Positions 56,337 to 64,000 of a stretch of DNA of 64,000 bases are shown here, piece by piece (positions within the stretch are counted from its first letter, which is position 1; each line of letters opens with the position of its first letter). The translations under genes and the position numbers were made by a program. The notes beneath the pieces are model-generated. The model was not told the origin of the DNA and did no database searches. It saw only the letters and a list, made by a program, of their open reading frames with translations. Origin of the DNA: Archangium lipolyticum (lineage in GTDB: Bacteria; Myxococcota; Myxococcia; Myxococcales; Myxococcaceae); contig NZ_JANKBZ010000017.1 of the NCBI RefSeq assembly GCF_024623785.1, positions 62,001-126,000 of the forward strand. Reading direction: 5' to 3'.

Positions 56337-56774
56337 ATGAGTGTTCGCTGGAGACCGCACGTCCTGAAAGCGCCAGGTTCCGTCAGTCCACATGAATTGG
56401 AGCGGATCGAGTCTGCATGGGGAGTCAAACTTCCCGATGACTACAAGCGGGTTGTATCCATGTATCAGGGCATGGCCCCCGAGCCCAATGGGTTCAGGGT
56501 TGGAAGAGGCGACAATGCATTGGGTGTGCTACTGACAGTCTCCGAACACGAGGGGAGGGAGAGCTACTGCATCATCAATTCATACGAAGTCATTCGCTCC
56601 CATGTCCCATCGGGCATCTTCCCCTTCGCCAGAACCCCTGGTGGAGAGGACCTGTGTTTTGACTACCGAGGCTCGCCCGAACAGCCTCGTATCGTCCTCG
56701 TCTCCGTCGAGGGCTCCGTCCACCCCGTCGCCAACAGCTTCCAGGAGTTCATGGACGGGTTGTACGACGACTGA
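56337..56774 (+). CDS. SMI1/KNR4 family immunity protein, intact, beside the decayed toxin
   Basis: 145 residues, the same length as its paralogue at 2513 and about half identical by eye: MSVRW vs MAVRW; QGMAPEPNGF vs QGMSPEPSAF; GIFPFARTPGGEDLCFDYRGSPE vs GIFPFALTPGGEFLCFDYRASPE (compared in parts). ATG 56337 follows GGATGGAGGAG. No frame damage is visible. An intact immunity gene next to a dead toxin is an orphan immunity state that would protect the host against kin carrying the active toxin. Confidence 0.85.
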   Translation: MSVRWRPHVLKAPGSVSPHELERIESAWGVKLPDDYKRVVSMYQGMAPEPNGFRVGRGDNALGVLLTVSEHEGRESYCIINSYEVIRSHVPSGIFPFARTPGGEDLCFDYRGSPEQPRIVLVSVEGSVHPVANSFQEFMDGLYDD

Positions 56775-56782
56775 AACTCTAC

Positions 56783-56797
56783 TGGAAGCGGCGGGAA
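56783..56797. repeat. Partial copy of the ssrA-end-like core
   Basis: TGGAAGCGGCGGGAA, matching the start of the repeat at 62796 (TGGAAGCGGCGGGAA in both), 9 bases after the immunity gene stop. The rest of the T-arm is absent. Confidence 0.3.
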
Positions 56798-56914
56798 AGG
56801 AGCAGAGCGAGGGAGGTCATTCGCATGAACGCGAACCCTACCTGAGCCCGCTGGCCATGGCGGAGTTCCAGGTGAATGCGGCCCGGGGCCCTCGCGCCGC
56901 GTACGAACTGGTGC

Positions 56915-58144
56915 TTACGGTTGGGCGGGCCTCGCGGTCACTTCGCGCACGACGATCGCCAGGTCGAGGTTCCTGCCCTCGTCCTCGACCTTCAACCGCA
57001 TGGGCTCGCCGAGACGGCCCTCCAGCATGGGCCGGGCGATCGTCGTCGAATCGATATCGATCTTGCCTGTCATTGCAACCCCATCGGCCGTGCCTGCTTT
57101 GGATACGGTGAATTCCAACGTCCATTTGACGCCATTCCGCTCGCTGCTGACCGCGAACGGTGTGCCCTCACGAACGCGGACGCGCGGGGCCGTCTTGGCC
57201 CCTGCCGTCGACAGGTCCATCGCGACCTCGTAGAGGACAGCGCTAGCAGCAGGGGCATTTTCGGCGCGGGCGAGCAAGCTGGCGGAACCGCCGGCAAGGA
57301 CGAGGGATGCAACCGCGAGACGGCCGGCAAGGCGACGAAGCCTGCCAGGTGGGACCTGCTGCAAACTCATGATGCGCTCCTTGATGGGGTGATTGAACCG
57401 CCAAAGACAGGCAACGGTGGGGGGTGTTTCCGTGGAAAGCGTGTGCGACTTCAACAGGGCTTGGGAGTACGCGCGGCGCTGACCCGGGTTGCCGCGCAGC
57501 ACGGCGGCGTCGCACGCGAGCTCCTGGTCGACGCGAAAGCGCACTGCCGCCCAGTGGATCAGCGGGTTGAACCAGAACACGCACTGCAAGCACACCTGGA
57601 GCAGGTTGACCACGGCGTCACCGCGCTCGGCGTGCACCTGTTCGTGCTGGATGATGAGTAACTGCTCGGCTGGCGTATAGCGCCGCGGAAAATCCGAGGG
57701 AACGATGACCTTGGGGCGCCACAGTCCGAGCGAGGCCGGTCCGGCGGTGGGCGACTCACTGAAATAAAGGCCTTCGCGCGGGGTGAGCGAACCCAGACCA
57801 CGCACGAAGCGGACGTGCGCGCGCCAGAACCCCGCCGCGAGTATCAGGGCTCCCGCTCCCCACACGAGCAAGGCCACGGATAGCCACGGGATGCTGGCCT
57901 CGCGAAGAGCCGGCACGGCCGCACCCGAAAAGGTTCGCAGGGAGACCGGGACGGCCTGGGGCTGGACGCGCACGGCGGGCAGGAGCGCGACCGCGACGAT
58001 CGCCGGAACCACCAGCCAGGTCTGGTACGCGAGGGTCGCACCGAACACGCGGCGCAGCGGTCCGCGCAATGCCAGCATCAGCAGGACGGCGGCGCTGAGG
58101 GCATAGGTCAGGCGGACCAGCGCGGCGACGAGCTCACTCGTCAT
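56915..58144 (-). CDS. BlaR1/MecR1-like M56 family metallopeptidase
   Basis: 409 residues. Four N-terminal hydrophobic segments (about 5-30, 38-60, 85-108, and one near 200). Zinc protease motif HEQVH (His167, Glu168, His171) followed by CxxCxxxxNPLIHWA and a downstream Glu in VDQELACDAAVL. A last hydrophobic segment (LAVASLVLAGGSASLLA) leads to a C-terminal periplasmic domain of about 100 residues. It lacks the beta-lactam-sensor transpeptidase-like domain of BlaR1. The start overlaps the end of the BlaI gene, so they are co-translated. Likely cleaves or inactivates BlaI on an envelope signal. Confidence 0.88.
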   Translation of the reverse strand: MTSELVAALVRLTYALSAAVLLMLALRGPLRRVFGATLAYQTWLVVPAIVAVALLPAVRVQPQAVPVSLRTFSGAAVPALREASIPWLSVALLVWGAGALILAAGFWRAHVRFVRGLGSLTPREGLYFSESPTAGPASLGLWRPKVIVPSDFPRRYTPAEQLLIIQHEQVHAERGDAVVNLLQVCLQCVFWFNPLIHWAAVRFRVDQELACDAAVLRGNPGQRRAYSQALLKSHTLSTETPPTVACLWRFNHPIKERIMSLQQVPPGRLRRLAGRLAVASLVLAGGSASLLARAENAPAASAVLYEVAMDLSTAGAKTAPRVRVREGTPFAVSSERNGVKWTLEFTVSKAGTADGVAMTGKIDIDSTTIARPMLEGRLGEPMRLKVEDEGRNLDLAIVVREVTARPAQP

Positions 58145-58514
58145 CGCGCATTTCCTCGATCAGCCGCGTCAATTCAGCGAGGTCCGACTTGCTCAGCTTG
58201 CTCCGGCTCCCGAAATGGGCGACCAACGGTGCGATCCGGCCGCCGAACAGACGATCGAGCAGATTCTTGCTCTCGCTGGTCACCCATTCGTCGCGTTTCA
58301 GAACCGCCGTGTACAGGTAGCGCCGGCCGTCTTTTTCGGCGCGAATCGCCCCCTTCTTCAGCAAGCGATTCAGCAAGGTCTTGATGGTGGCCTCTTGCCA
58401 GTGTTGCTGGCGGACCAGGGCGCTGATGACCTGTTCGGCGGGGATTGCCTCGCCCGCGCGCCACAACACTTCCATCACCTGCGACTCGGCTTCGCTGATC
58501 GACACCCGGCTCAT
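58134..58514 (-). CDS. BlaI/MecI/CopY family repressor
   Basis: 126 residues with the BlaI winged helix: ISEAESQVMEVLWRAGEAIPAEQVISAL, WQEATIKTLLNRLLKKGAI and KDGRRYLYTAVLKRDEWV (landmarks). The C-terminal dimerisation helices end SKSDLAELTRLIEEMRDDE. It overlaps the M56 gene by 11 bases. Two operator-like dyads TTACGCCTGTAA lie just upstream. It would repress its own operon until cleaved. No beta-lactamase gene is in the window. Confidence 0.92.
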   Translation of the reverse strand: MSRVSISEAESQVMEVLWRAGEAIPAEQVISALVRQQHWQEATIKTLLNRLLKKGAIRAEKDGRRYLYTAVLKRDEWVTSESKNLLDRLFGGRIAPLVAHFGSRSKLSKSDLAELTRLIEEMRDDE

Positions 58515-58533
58515 CGGTCTCGCTCCTCACCGT

Positions 58534-58569
58534 TTACGCCTGTAATCGGTCTGACGATTACGCCTGTAA
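58534..58569. promoter_or_regulatory. Twin BlaI-type operators
   Basis: TTACGCCTGTAA at 58534-58545 and again at 58558-58569, 24 bases apart. Each is a TTAC-N4-GTAA dyad of the BlaI type (TACA/TGTA-like). They lie 20 to 55 bases upstream of the blaI start on the minus strand and also precede the LysR gene on the far side. Confidence 0.8.
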
Positions 58570-58649
58570 ACGCAGAAGTCAAGCATTCCGGAAGGGGCCG
58601 GGCGTCCAAGCGGTGGTTCGCGGCTCCTACGCTCCATCGCCAAAGCCCG

Positions 58650-59534
58650 TCATGGGCCGCTGGACCCGAGCAGCTCCTGCTCCGCCTCGAATGCGGCGAC
58701 CACGGCGTCGATGAGGGCGCGCACGCGCGGCACGTCCTTCAGGTCGCGGTGCACCACCAGCCACGCCTCGCGCACCGGCGGCGGGGCGGGCGGCGGCACG
58801 GCGACGAGGCCCCCCTCCTCCTCGGCGAACCATCGCGGCAGCAGCGCCTTGCCAAAACCCGACCGCACCGCGGCGAGCTGTGCCAGCAGCCCGTTGACGC
58901 GCAGCACCACGCGTGCGCCCGCCGCGTGCCGGGCCAGCCACTGCGCCTCTGGCAGGTGGGCCAAGGAATCGTCGACGCCGACCCAGGCGGACGTGTCGCC
59001 GCCTGGCGCCACGTAGACGCCGTAGGTGAGGACGGCGAGGCGGCGGGTGACCAGTTCTCCTGCCCGCGGCCGGGCGAGGCGGACGGCCACATCGGCCTCC
59101 CGCCTGGCGAGGCTGAGCGAGCGCGGGTCGATCAGCACCTCCAGGTCGATGCCGGGATGGCGGTGATGGAACCCCGCGAGGCGCGGAATGAGGAAGCGCT
59201 CGGCCAGCCCCTCCGTGGTGGTCAGCCGCACGGTGCCAGTCAGCCCTGCCTCCCGGCCCGCGCGGCGCAGGATGGCCAACGCGCGCTCGTCCATGCCCGC
59301 GGCCAGTTCCAGCACCGCCGCCCCTTCGGCGGTGAGCGCGTAGCCGTCGGCACGGCGGTCGAACAAGGCGAGGCCCAGCGTCTTCTCCAGCGCGGCGATG
59401 CGGCGGCCGACCGTGGCGTGGCTGACCTTCAGCGCCCGCGCCGCCGCTGACAGGCTGCCCGCCCGCGCCAACGCCACGAAGACTCGCAGGTCCTCCCAAT
59501 CCAGCGGGCCTGTTGAACGATTTTGCACAGCCAT
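58650..59534 (-). CDS. LysR-family regulator (intact copy of duplicated module)
   Basis: 294 residues: MAVQNRSTGPLDWEDLRVF..., HTH in SLSAAARALKVSHATVGRRIAAL, effector region TGTVRLTTTEGLAERFLIPRLAGF, DPRSLSLARREADVAVRLAR. It is nearly identical over long stretches to the broken gene at 62026 on the opposite strand. On its promoter side lies the isochorismatase remnant at 59606. In the intact module such a LysR gene is divergent from an isochorismatase gene, which it probably regulates. Confidence 0.88.
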   Translation of the reverse strand: MAVQNRSTGPLDWEDLRVFVALARAGSLSAAARALKVSHATVGRRIAALEKTLGLALFDRRADGYALTAEGAAVLELAAGMDERALAILRRAGREAGLTGTVRLTTTEGLAERFLIPRLAGFHHRHPGIDLEVLIDPRSLSLARREADVAVRLARPRAGELVTRRLAVLTYGVYVAPGGDTSAWVGVDDSLAHLPEAQWLARHAAGARVVLRVNGLLAQLAAVRSGFGKALLPRWFAEEEGGLVAVPPPAPPPVREAWLVVHRDLKDVPRVRALIDAVVAAFEAEQELLGSSGP

Positions 59535-59605
59535 TGAACGACAATAGCGAATGGCTGCGCGGAAATTAACGGGCTACTGAAGAGGCGGACATCAACCAGG
59601 GAGCG

Positions 59606-59707
59606 ACCCACCCCGCACCGTTCGACCGCGCGGCGCTGGTGATTGTCGACGCCCAGGTCGAATACACGTCCGGCAACCTGCCGTTGGCCGGCGTCGACGC
59701 CGCGGTG
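59606..59707 (+). pseudogene. N-terminal fragment of an isochorismatase-family gene
   Basis: ATHPAPFDRAALVIVDAQVEYTSGNLPLAGVDAAV, matching residues about 16-50 of the intact copy at 61334-61939 (ASAHPSPFDRAALVIVDAQAEY... GIDAAV). No start codon precedes it in frame: a TAA occurs upstream. After GVDAAV the sequence changes to the reverse complement of an MFS gene. It keeps the catalytic Asp but lacks Lys and Cys. Confidence 0.75.
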
Positions 59708-59715
59708 GATGGTGG

Positions 59716-60252
59716 TGAATACGCCAGGCCCAGCGCCGCACCGAGCTGCTGCGCCATGTTGACCACAGCCGACGTGACGCCCGCCCGCTCCTCGCTGACG
59801 CCGTGGACGGCGGTGAGCGTCATCGCCACGGCGCTCAAACCCAGCCCCAGCGACGTGAGGAAGACGGCGGGCAGCACGTGCGTGGCGTAGGACGAGTCCA
59901 CCGAGAGCATCGAGAGCCAGAACATGCCGGCGGCCCCCACGACGAGTCCCGGGCCGGCCACGGCCCGCGGTGCGAGGCGCTCGACCCGCTTCGAGCTGAT
60001 GCCCGCGCCCAGGATGATGCCGGCACTGAAGGGCAGCGAAGACAGGCCGGTCCGCACGGGGCTGAAGCGCAGCACCTCCTGCAGGTAGAGCGTCAGCAGG
60101 TAGAACGTCCCCACGAGCCCGGCGCCGACGAACAGCATGGTGGCGTAGGCGCCCGACCGATTCCTGTCGCGGAAGAGCGTTGTGTGGCGCGCCCACACCA
60201 CGATGTGGGATTCCGTCAATACTGAGCAGACGCGCTTGGGCAACAAGCCCAT
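59716..60252 (-). pseudogene. Truncated MFS (DHA2/EmrB-QacA type) transporter
   Basis: The open reading (59566-60252) contains about six C-terminal transmembrane segments: FRDRNRSGAYATMLFVGAGL, LPFSAGIILGAGISSKRVERLAPR, AVAGPGLVVGAAGMFWLS, VFLTSLGLGLSAVAMTLTAVHGVSEERAGVTSAVVNMAQQLGAALGLAY (landmarks). These match the last half of DHA2 drug exporters. The N-terminal half is missing. The true C-terminus is replaced by antisense of the isochorismatase fragment at about 59716. So the gene is cut at both ends and probably not functional. Confidence 0.7.
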
Positions 60253-60396
60253 CCGCCTGCCCCCCAGCCGAGGCTCGCAGGGGCAACTGCAGCTCGCCTG
60301 GGTCCTCGGCCGAATGGGGGCGCTGTAAGGCTCACGCGCCCACTGCGTCTCTCACGGAAAGGCCATTCCATTCACATCTTCCCCAGGAGGTACACC

Positions 60397-61284
60397 GTGG
60401 CTCGCCTGAAACCCGGCCTCACCATCACACTTGCCCACCTCACGCTGCTGGCCGCGCCACTCGCCCTCGCGGGACCCGCGCTCGGAAAGGAGTCGCACGC
60501 CCGCGGCCACTCCCACCCTCAGCCCACGACGAAATCATCCATGTCCAGCACGCAATTGCGTTCCACCCCCTCGCCCGCGCAGGCGGGCAAGCCCACAACG
60601 CTGGTGCTGCGCGTCCGAGATGCGCAGGGACAGCCGGTGCCCACGCTCTCCCTCTCGCATGGCAAGCCCATGCACCTGTTCGTCATCTCCAACGACGTGC
60701 AGAGCTTCGCGCACCTGCACCCGGAGCCCCGGGGCGGTGAGTTCGCGCTGGAGCACACCTTCGAAACGGGTGGGGACTACACCCTGTTCGTGGACTACGC
60801 GCGCCCGGGCGGCGGTGACGCCCCGGTGGAGCGGCATGCGCTTCGGGTGGAGGGGCCGGCCCGTCCTGAGGCCGCGCTCACCGAAACGCCCGGGGCGCAG
60901 CACAGTGGCGGCCTCGCCTTCACGCTACATGGCGGCGACGCGGTGCACGCGGGCGCCGGCGCGCATCTGCACGTCGCCGTCGCCGACGCCGCGACGGGCC
61001 GGCCCGTGGAGGATCTCGAGCCCTACCTTGGGGCCATGGCCCACTTCGTGGTGCTCAGCGCGGATGGGAAGGACTTCCTCCACGTGCACCCGCTCGACAC
61101 CAGGCCCGGGCAGGGCGTGGCAGCCCACACGGTGTTCCCTCGCGCCGGCCTCTACAAGCTGTGGGTCCAGGTGCAGCGCCAGGGCCGGGTGGTGACGGTA
61201 CCCTTCGTCCTGCGCGTCCAGGCGGCGGACGCTTCCAGGCCGGTGGTAGCGCCCGCCCATGGCGCTCACGGGTCGCATCACTAG
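60397..61284 (+). CDS. Secreted His-rich protein with YtkA/FixH-like domains
   Basis: 295 residues. The start is GTG 60397, 4 bases after CAGGAGGT. Signal peptide ends ALAGPALGKE (near 31). Two related beta-sandwich halves: LSLSHGKPMHLFVISNDVQSFAHLHPE (about 85-115) and LEPYLGAMAHFVVLSADGKDFLHVHP (about 205-230). Each has an HxH-type histidine cluster, as in YtkA/FixH-like and copper-associated periplasmic proteins. The C-terminus is His-rich (HGAHGSHH). Metal binding in the periplasm is a reasonable inference. The neighbours are decayed. Confidence 0.75.
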   Translation: MARLKPGLTITLAHLTLLAAPLALAGPALGKESHARGHSHPQPTTKSSMSSTQLRSTPSPAQAGKPTTLVLRVRDAQGQPVPTLSLSHGKPMHLFVISNDVQSFAHLHPEPRGGEFALEHTFETGGDYTLFVDYARPGGGDAPVERHALRVEGPARPEAALTETPGAQHSGGLAFTLHGGDAVHAGAGAHLHVAVADAATGRPVEDLEPYLGAMAHFVVLSADGKDFLHVHPLDTRPGQGVAAHTVFPRAGLYKLWVQVQRQGRVVTVPFVLRVQAADASRPVVAPAHGAHGSHH

Positions 61285-61333
61285 CGTCAACTACGCCAAG
61301 GAAATCACGCGACGCCCTCCACTCTCGGAGACC

Positions 61334-61939
61334 TCACGTCCAGGCGCCCGCGTCCTTCACCACCAGGGCGAACATGTCGGCGAGCGCCGCGAGCTCGTTG
61401 CGCTGCAGCTCCGCCGCCGGCACCACGCCTCCGGTGGGGCCGGGCAGGTCGCGCGTCGCGGTGGCCGCGGCCACTACCGTGTTGCGGTAGCCCAGGTCCA
61501 GGGCCGCGCGCGTCGTGGCCGAAATGCACATGTGCGTCATGAAGCCCGCGATGATGAGCTCCTTGCGGCCGGTCGCCTGGATGCGCGCGTGCAGGTCGGT
61601 GCCGGCGAAGGAGTTCGGCAGGCCCTTGGTCACCACCGCCTCGCCGGCCTTCGGGGCCACGGCCGGGATGATGGCGCTGCCAGGCCCCTGCGGGTCGAAG
61701 ATGGGGCTGCCAGCGGGGCCGTGGTGCACGATATGGAAGATCGGCGTACCATGGCGGCGGGCCAGCTCGAGCAGGCGCGCCGTCTCCGCCACCGCGGCGT
61801 CGATGCCGAAGAGCGGCAGGTTGCCGGAGGGCAGGTACTCCGCCTGGGCGTCGACGATGACGAGCGCCGCGCGGTCGAACGGGGAGGGGTGGGCCGATGC
61901 GGCGCCGAACATGGAGAGAAGCGTACGGGGGGCAGTCAT
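61334..61939 (-). CDS. Isochorismatase-family cysteine hydrolase (intact copy)
   Basis: 201 residues from ATG 61939, with CGAGGAGAC upstream. The Asp-Lys-Cys triad is complete: Asp30 in LVIVDAQAEY, Lys105 in VTKGLPNSFAG, Cys138 in FMTHMCISATTRAALD. The family hydrolyses isochorismate, nicotinamide or N-carbamoyl compounds; this subgroup (GFMTHMCIS) is usually annotated only as cysteine hydrolase. It is divergent from the broken LysR gene at 62026, which should be its regulator. Confidence 0.88.
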   Translation of the reverse strand: MTAPRTLLSMFGAASAHPSPFDRAALVIVDAQAEYLPSGNLPLFGIDAAVAETARLLELARRHGTPIFHIVHHGPAGSPIFDPQGPGSAIIPAVAPKAGEAVVTKGLPNSFAGTDLHARIQATGRKELIIAGFMTHMCISATTRAALDLGYRNTVVAAATATRDLPGPTGGVVPAAELQRNELAALADMFALVVKDAGAWT

Positions 61940-62025
61940 GGGGGTCTCCTCGGGGCGGGTGGCCCCAGTTGGTGCTCCTGAAGTAGCGCGTGCGTATCCG
62001 CTCAGCCATCCGCTATCTTCGCGCA

Positions 62026-62476
62026 ATGGCTGTGCAGAAACGGTCAGGGCCGCTCGACTGGGAGGACCTGAGGGTCTTCGTCGCCTTGGCGCGGGCGGGC
62101 AGTTTGTCGGCAGCCGCGCGGGCGCTGAAGGTGAGCCACGCCACCGTCGGCCGTCGCATCGCCGCGCTCGAGGACACGCTCGGCCGCACGCTGTTCGACC
62201 GGTGAGCCGACGGCTACACGCTCACCGCCGACGGGGCGGCAGTGCTGGATTGGCCGCCGGCATGGACGAGCGCGCGCTGGCCATCCTGCGCCGACGGGCC
62301 AGGAGGCTGGCATGACGGGCACGGTGCGGCTGACGGCCGTGGAGGGGTCGCGGAGTTCCATTGTCGCCATCCCGGCATCGACCTCGAGGTGTTGACCGAC
62401 CCGCGTTCGCTCAGCCTCGCCAGGCGCGAGGCTGACGTGGCCGTCCGTCTCGCGCGGCCGAAAGCGGGGCGAGCAC
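62026..62476 (+). pseudogene. Broken LysR gene (decayed copy)
   Basis: The first 59 codons read MAVQKRSGPLDWEDLRVF... to TLFDR and end at a TGA (62203-62205) where the intact copy has an Arg codon (DRRADGY). Beyond it the homology continues (ADGYTLTADGAAVL), then one base is missing near 62249, and about 27 bases are missing near 62346. The part FHCRHPGIDLEV...RSLSLARREADVAVRLARPKAG in a second frame ends near 62476. The effector domain is lost, so the gene cannot make a regulator. Confidence 0.85.
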
Positions 62477-62643
62477 GTTGGCCGGCTGCTTCCTCACCTG
62501 CCAGCGAACGTTCTTGGGCGCCACTACCCCCGCCCCCTCCAGCCACGCGGCTTCCATGAGTCCGCCCGGTCCCTCACGCTCGGCCAGAAGCCGCGGAACT
62601 GCAAAGCCTCTTACGCTGAATGCCCCACGTGAAATCTGTCCGA

Positions 62644-62676
<33 letters not shown>

Positions 62677-62793
62677 GATGAGAGGCGAGGAGGAAACGGG
62701 CCGCGGGTGAGCCTCGGCGAGAGGGCGAGCGGAAGCGGACCCTCGCAGTTGGCGCCGACGAACCCGAGCAGCACCGCGCCTCCCGCCCCCCTA

Positions 62794-62824
62794 TTGGAAG
62801 CGGCGGGAATCGAACCCGCCGCTT
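62794..62824 (-). repeat. ssrA/tRNA 3'-end-like hairpin (possible att site)
   Basis: AAGCGGCGGG at 62798-62807 pairs perfectly with CCCGCCGCTT at 62815-62824 around a seven-base loop AATCGAA, the reverse of the T-loop TTCGATT. On the minus strand it reads as a T-arm followed by an acceptor-like CGCTTCC-A. No anticodon or D-arm partner is present, so it is not a functional tRNA. The core is shared with 55339 and 56783. Confidence 0.45.
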
Positions 62825-63283
62825 GGAGCGGCTACGCTGGCTGGAGGTGGACGTTCAGTTCCCCCCAGCAAGCAGCCCCGGTGCGCCTTCCTGGAGAGCT
62901 TCGGTGAGCCTAGCTGTCCTCAAAATGGAAGGCGTGTTGAGAGGTGGCGGGCTGGAGCGCCGGGCCGGGGAGGCCGCTAACGGGTGCGCCCAGGGCTTGG
63001 CACCGGGCCGGAAGAGAGGCGATGCAGCCCTTTGGGCACACACCCGCCCAGGGCCACCCAGGCGGGAGGCAGCAGGGCGTGGGCTTCTGGGGCAGCGTGA
63101 CTGCTTGAGGCTCAACACCCCGCCTGCTGGGGTGGCCCCTGTGCTGGAGCCAGCTGAGCAGGTCCGGTGAGCCCATAGAATCTGGGTGAGGCTTCACGGA
63201 CGCGGGGACCCTCGAAAAAGCAGAGGCATTCGGCCTATAACCCCAGGCAGAACACGGAAGCCTGTTCTCACCCGGGGCCATGG

Positions 63284-64000
63284 ATGGACCAGAGACGTTG
63301 GACCACGTCGGACGCCATCATCATCCACGTGGCGGCGCTCACAGCCGAAGAGCGCCAGCGCGCCCAGCACAAACTCGAGCGCCGCTCCTTCCTCTCCATT
63401 GTCGGCGTCCTCAGGGACCATCAACTGCAGGAGATGGCCGTCTCGGTGGGTGCCTCCCGGTCCATGCTGGGCGACAAGCTCAAGGTCCGAGAGCAGGTCC
63501 AGTCCGCCTTCAATCAGGGGCGGCTCATCGGCCTGAACCGAGTGCCTGTCACGGCCAAGGACGATGAAGCGAAGCCCATGAACCGCGGGCCTTTCCCCGT
63601 CACCAGCGCCACGCCCACCAAGGAGCCCAAGCTCTTCTACGGCCCGTTTCAGGTGAAGATCCCGGGCACGGTCAGCGAAGACGAGTTCGTGATCCTGGCC
63701 TTAATGCAGGTCTTCTCCATGACGCGGGAGGAGGCCAAGGCGTACATCGCCCAGCGGCATACGGCCGTCATCGGTGCCTTCAGGCTCACCGCCGCCGAGA
63801 TCCGCGCGCGGGTCAAGAAGGTGGACATCGCCGCGGAACTGTACGAGGGAATGCTGGCGACCAGGGCTGGCAAGGACGTGGCGACCTTCAAAAAGGAGGT
63901 CTCCGAACGGGCAGCGCGGCTCGAGAAGCGCTTCAAGACGGACAAGGAGGCCGTCCGCAAGAAGGTGGACGCTGAATTCAAGCGGCGCACCGGCCGCGAG
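63284..64000 (+). CDS. Unrecognised protein, 3'-partial at window edge
   Basis: ATG 63284 opens a frame of 239 codons that runs off the right edge without a stop. The N-terminus reads MDQRRWTTSDAIIIHVAALT, then an alpha-helical, charged region (EERQRAQHKLERRSFLSIVG; VSVGASRSMLGDKLKVREQV), a middle GPFQVKIPGTVSEDEFVILALMQVFSMTREEAKAY, and a Lys/Arg/Glu-rich coiled-coil-like tail. Codon positions are strongly biased, which supports coding. I cannot place the family; phage-like or polymorphic-toxin structural protein are possible. It is too short to judge in this window. Confidence 0.6.
   Translation, partial: MDQRRWTTSDAIIIHVAALTAEERQRAQHKLERRSFLSIVGVLRDHQLQEMAVSVGASRSMLGDKLKVREQVQSAFNQGRLIGLNRVPVTAKDDEAKPMNRGPFPVTSATPTKEPKLFYGPFQVKIPGTVSEDEFVILALMQVFSMTREEAKAYIAQRHTAVIGAFRLTAAEIRARVKKVDIAAELYEGMLATRAGKDVATFKKEVSERAARLEKRFKTDKEAVRKKVDAEFKRRTGRE

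Noticed and set aside
62794-62824. A tRNA or tmRNA gene
   Set aside because: Only a T-arm-like hairpin is present; no D-arm, anticodon arm or matching 5' acceptor strand could be found on either side.

Overview
The window is high-GC DNA with dense, strongly codon-biased genes. It encodes many lipoproteins, orphan multi-PAS histidine kinases, VIT/VWA and DUF4112 proteins, and a lipoprotein-toxin/immunity cassette of the kind known from myxobacteria. I infer a myxobacterium, probably Cystobacterineae (Archangium/Cystobacter-like). This comes from gene style only; no rRNA or marker gene is present.

Layout. 0-3 kb: the end of a membrane-protein gene, then a SitA-like lipoprotein toxin with a WHH/HNH nuclease tip and its SMI1/KNR4 immunity gene. 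3-6.3 kb: a membrane/DCC pair, two terminator hairpins, a lipoprotein amidase and an SMR-like protein. 6.4-13.4 kb: a very large VIT-VWA-TPR lipoprotein, DUF808 and DUF4112 membrane proteins, and a secreted DUF4832 protein. 13.4-28.8 kb: small regulator/enzyme sets (SDR/LysR, ATP-grasp, SRPBCC/2OG oxygenase, two orphan kinases, SDR, B12-type radical SAM, LysR/nitrilase, LysE/AraC, sulfurtransferase).

28.9-43.4 kb is a coherent L-arabinan/L-arabinose locus. Two secreted GH43-type arabinosidases, each with a CBM42-like domain, would release arabinose. A YtfQ/YtfR/YtfT/YjfF-type ABC importer would take it up. AraA, AraB and AraD would convert it to xylulose-5-phosphate. A LacI-family regulator sits at the divergent promoter, and an identical 17-base operator lies both before araB and at the GH43 promoter. 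araM (glycerol-1-phosphate dehydrogenase) sits in the locus as it does in Bacillus. A terminator follows araD.

43.5-53 kb: a secreted gametolysin-like protease with PKD and carboxypeptidase-regulatory repeats, an acetyltransferase, a quinone-reductase scar, YCII, epimerase/LysR, AraC, VOC, a secreted GH8 glucanase and a small ORF. 53.4-64 kb is rearranged accessory DNA. It holds an orphan PAS kinase, an eroded second toxin cassette with an intact immunity gene, a BlaI/M56 pair with twin operators, and two inverted copies of a LysR-isochorismatase module that have each lost a different gene. It also holds a truncated MFS gene, a group II intron domain V relic, repeats resembling the 3' end of ssrA/tRNA genes, and the start of an unrecognised gene running off the right edge.
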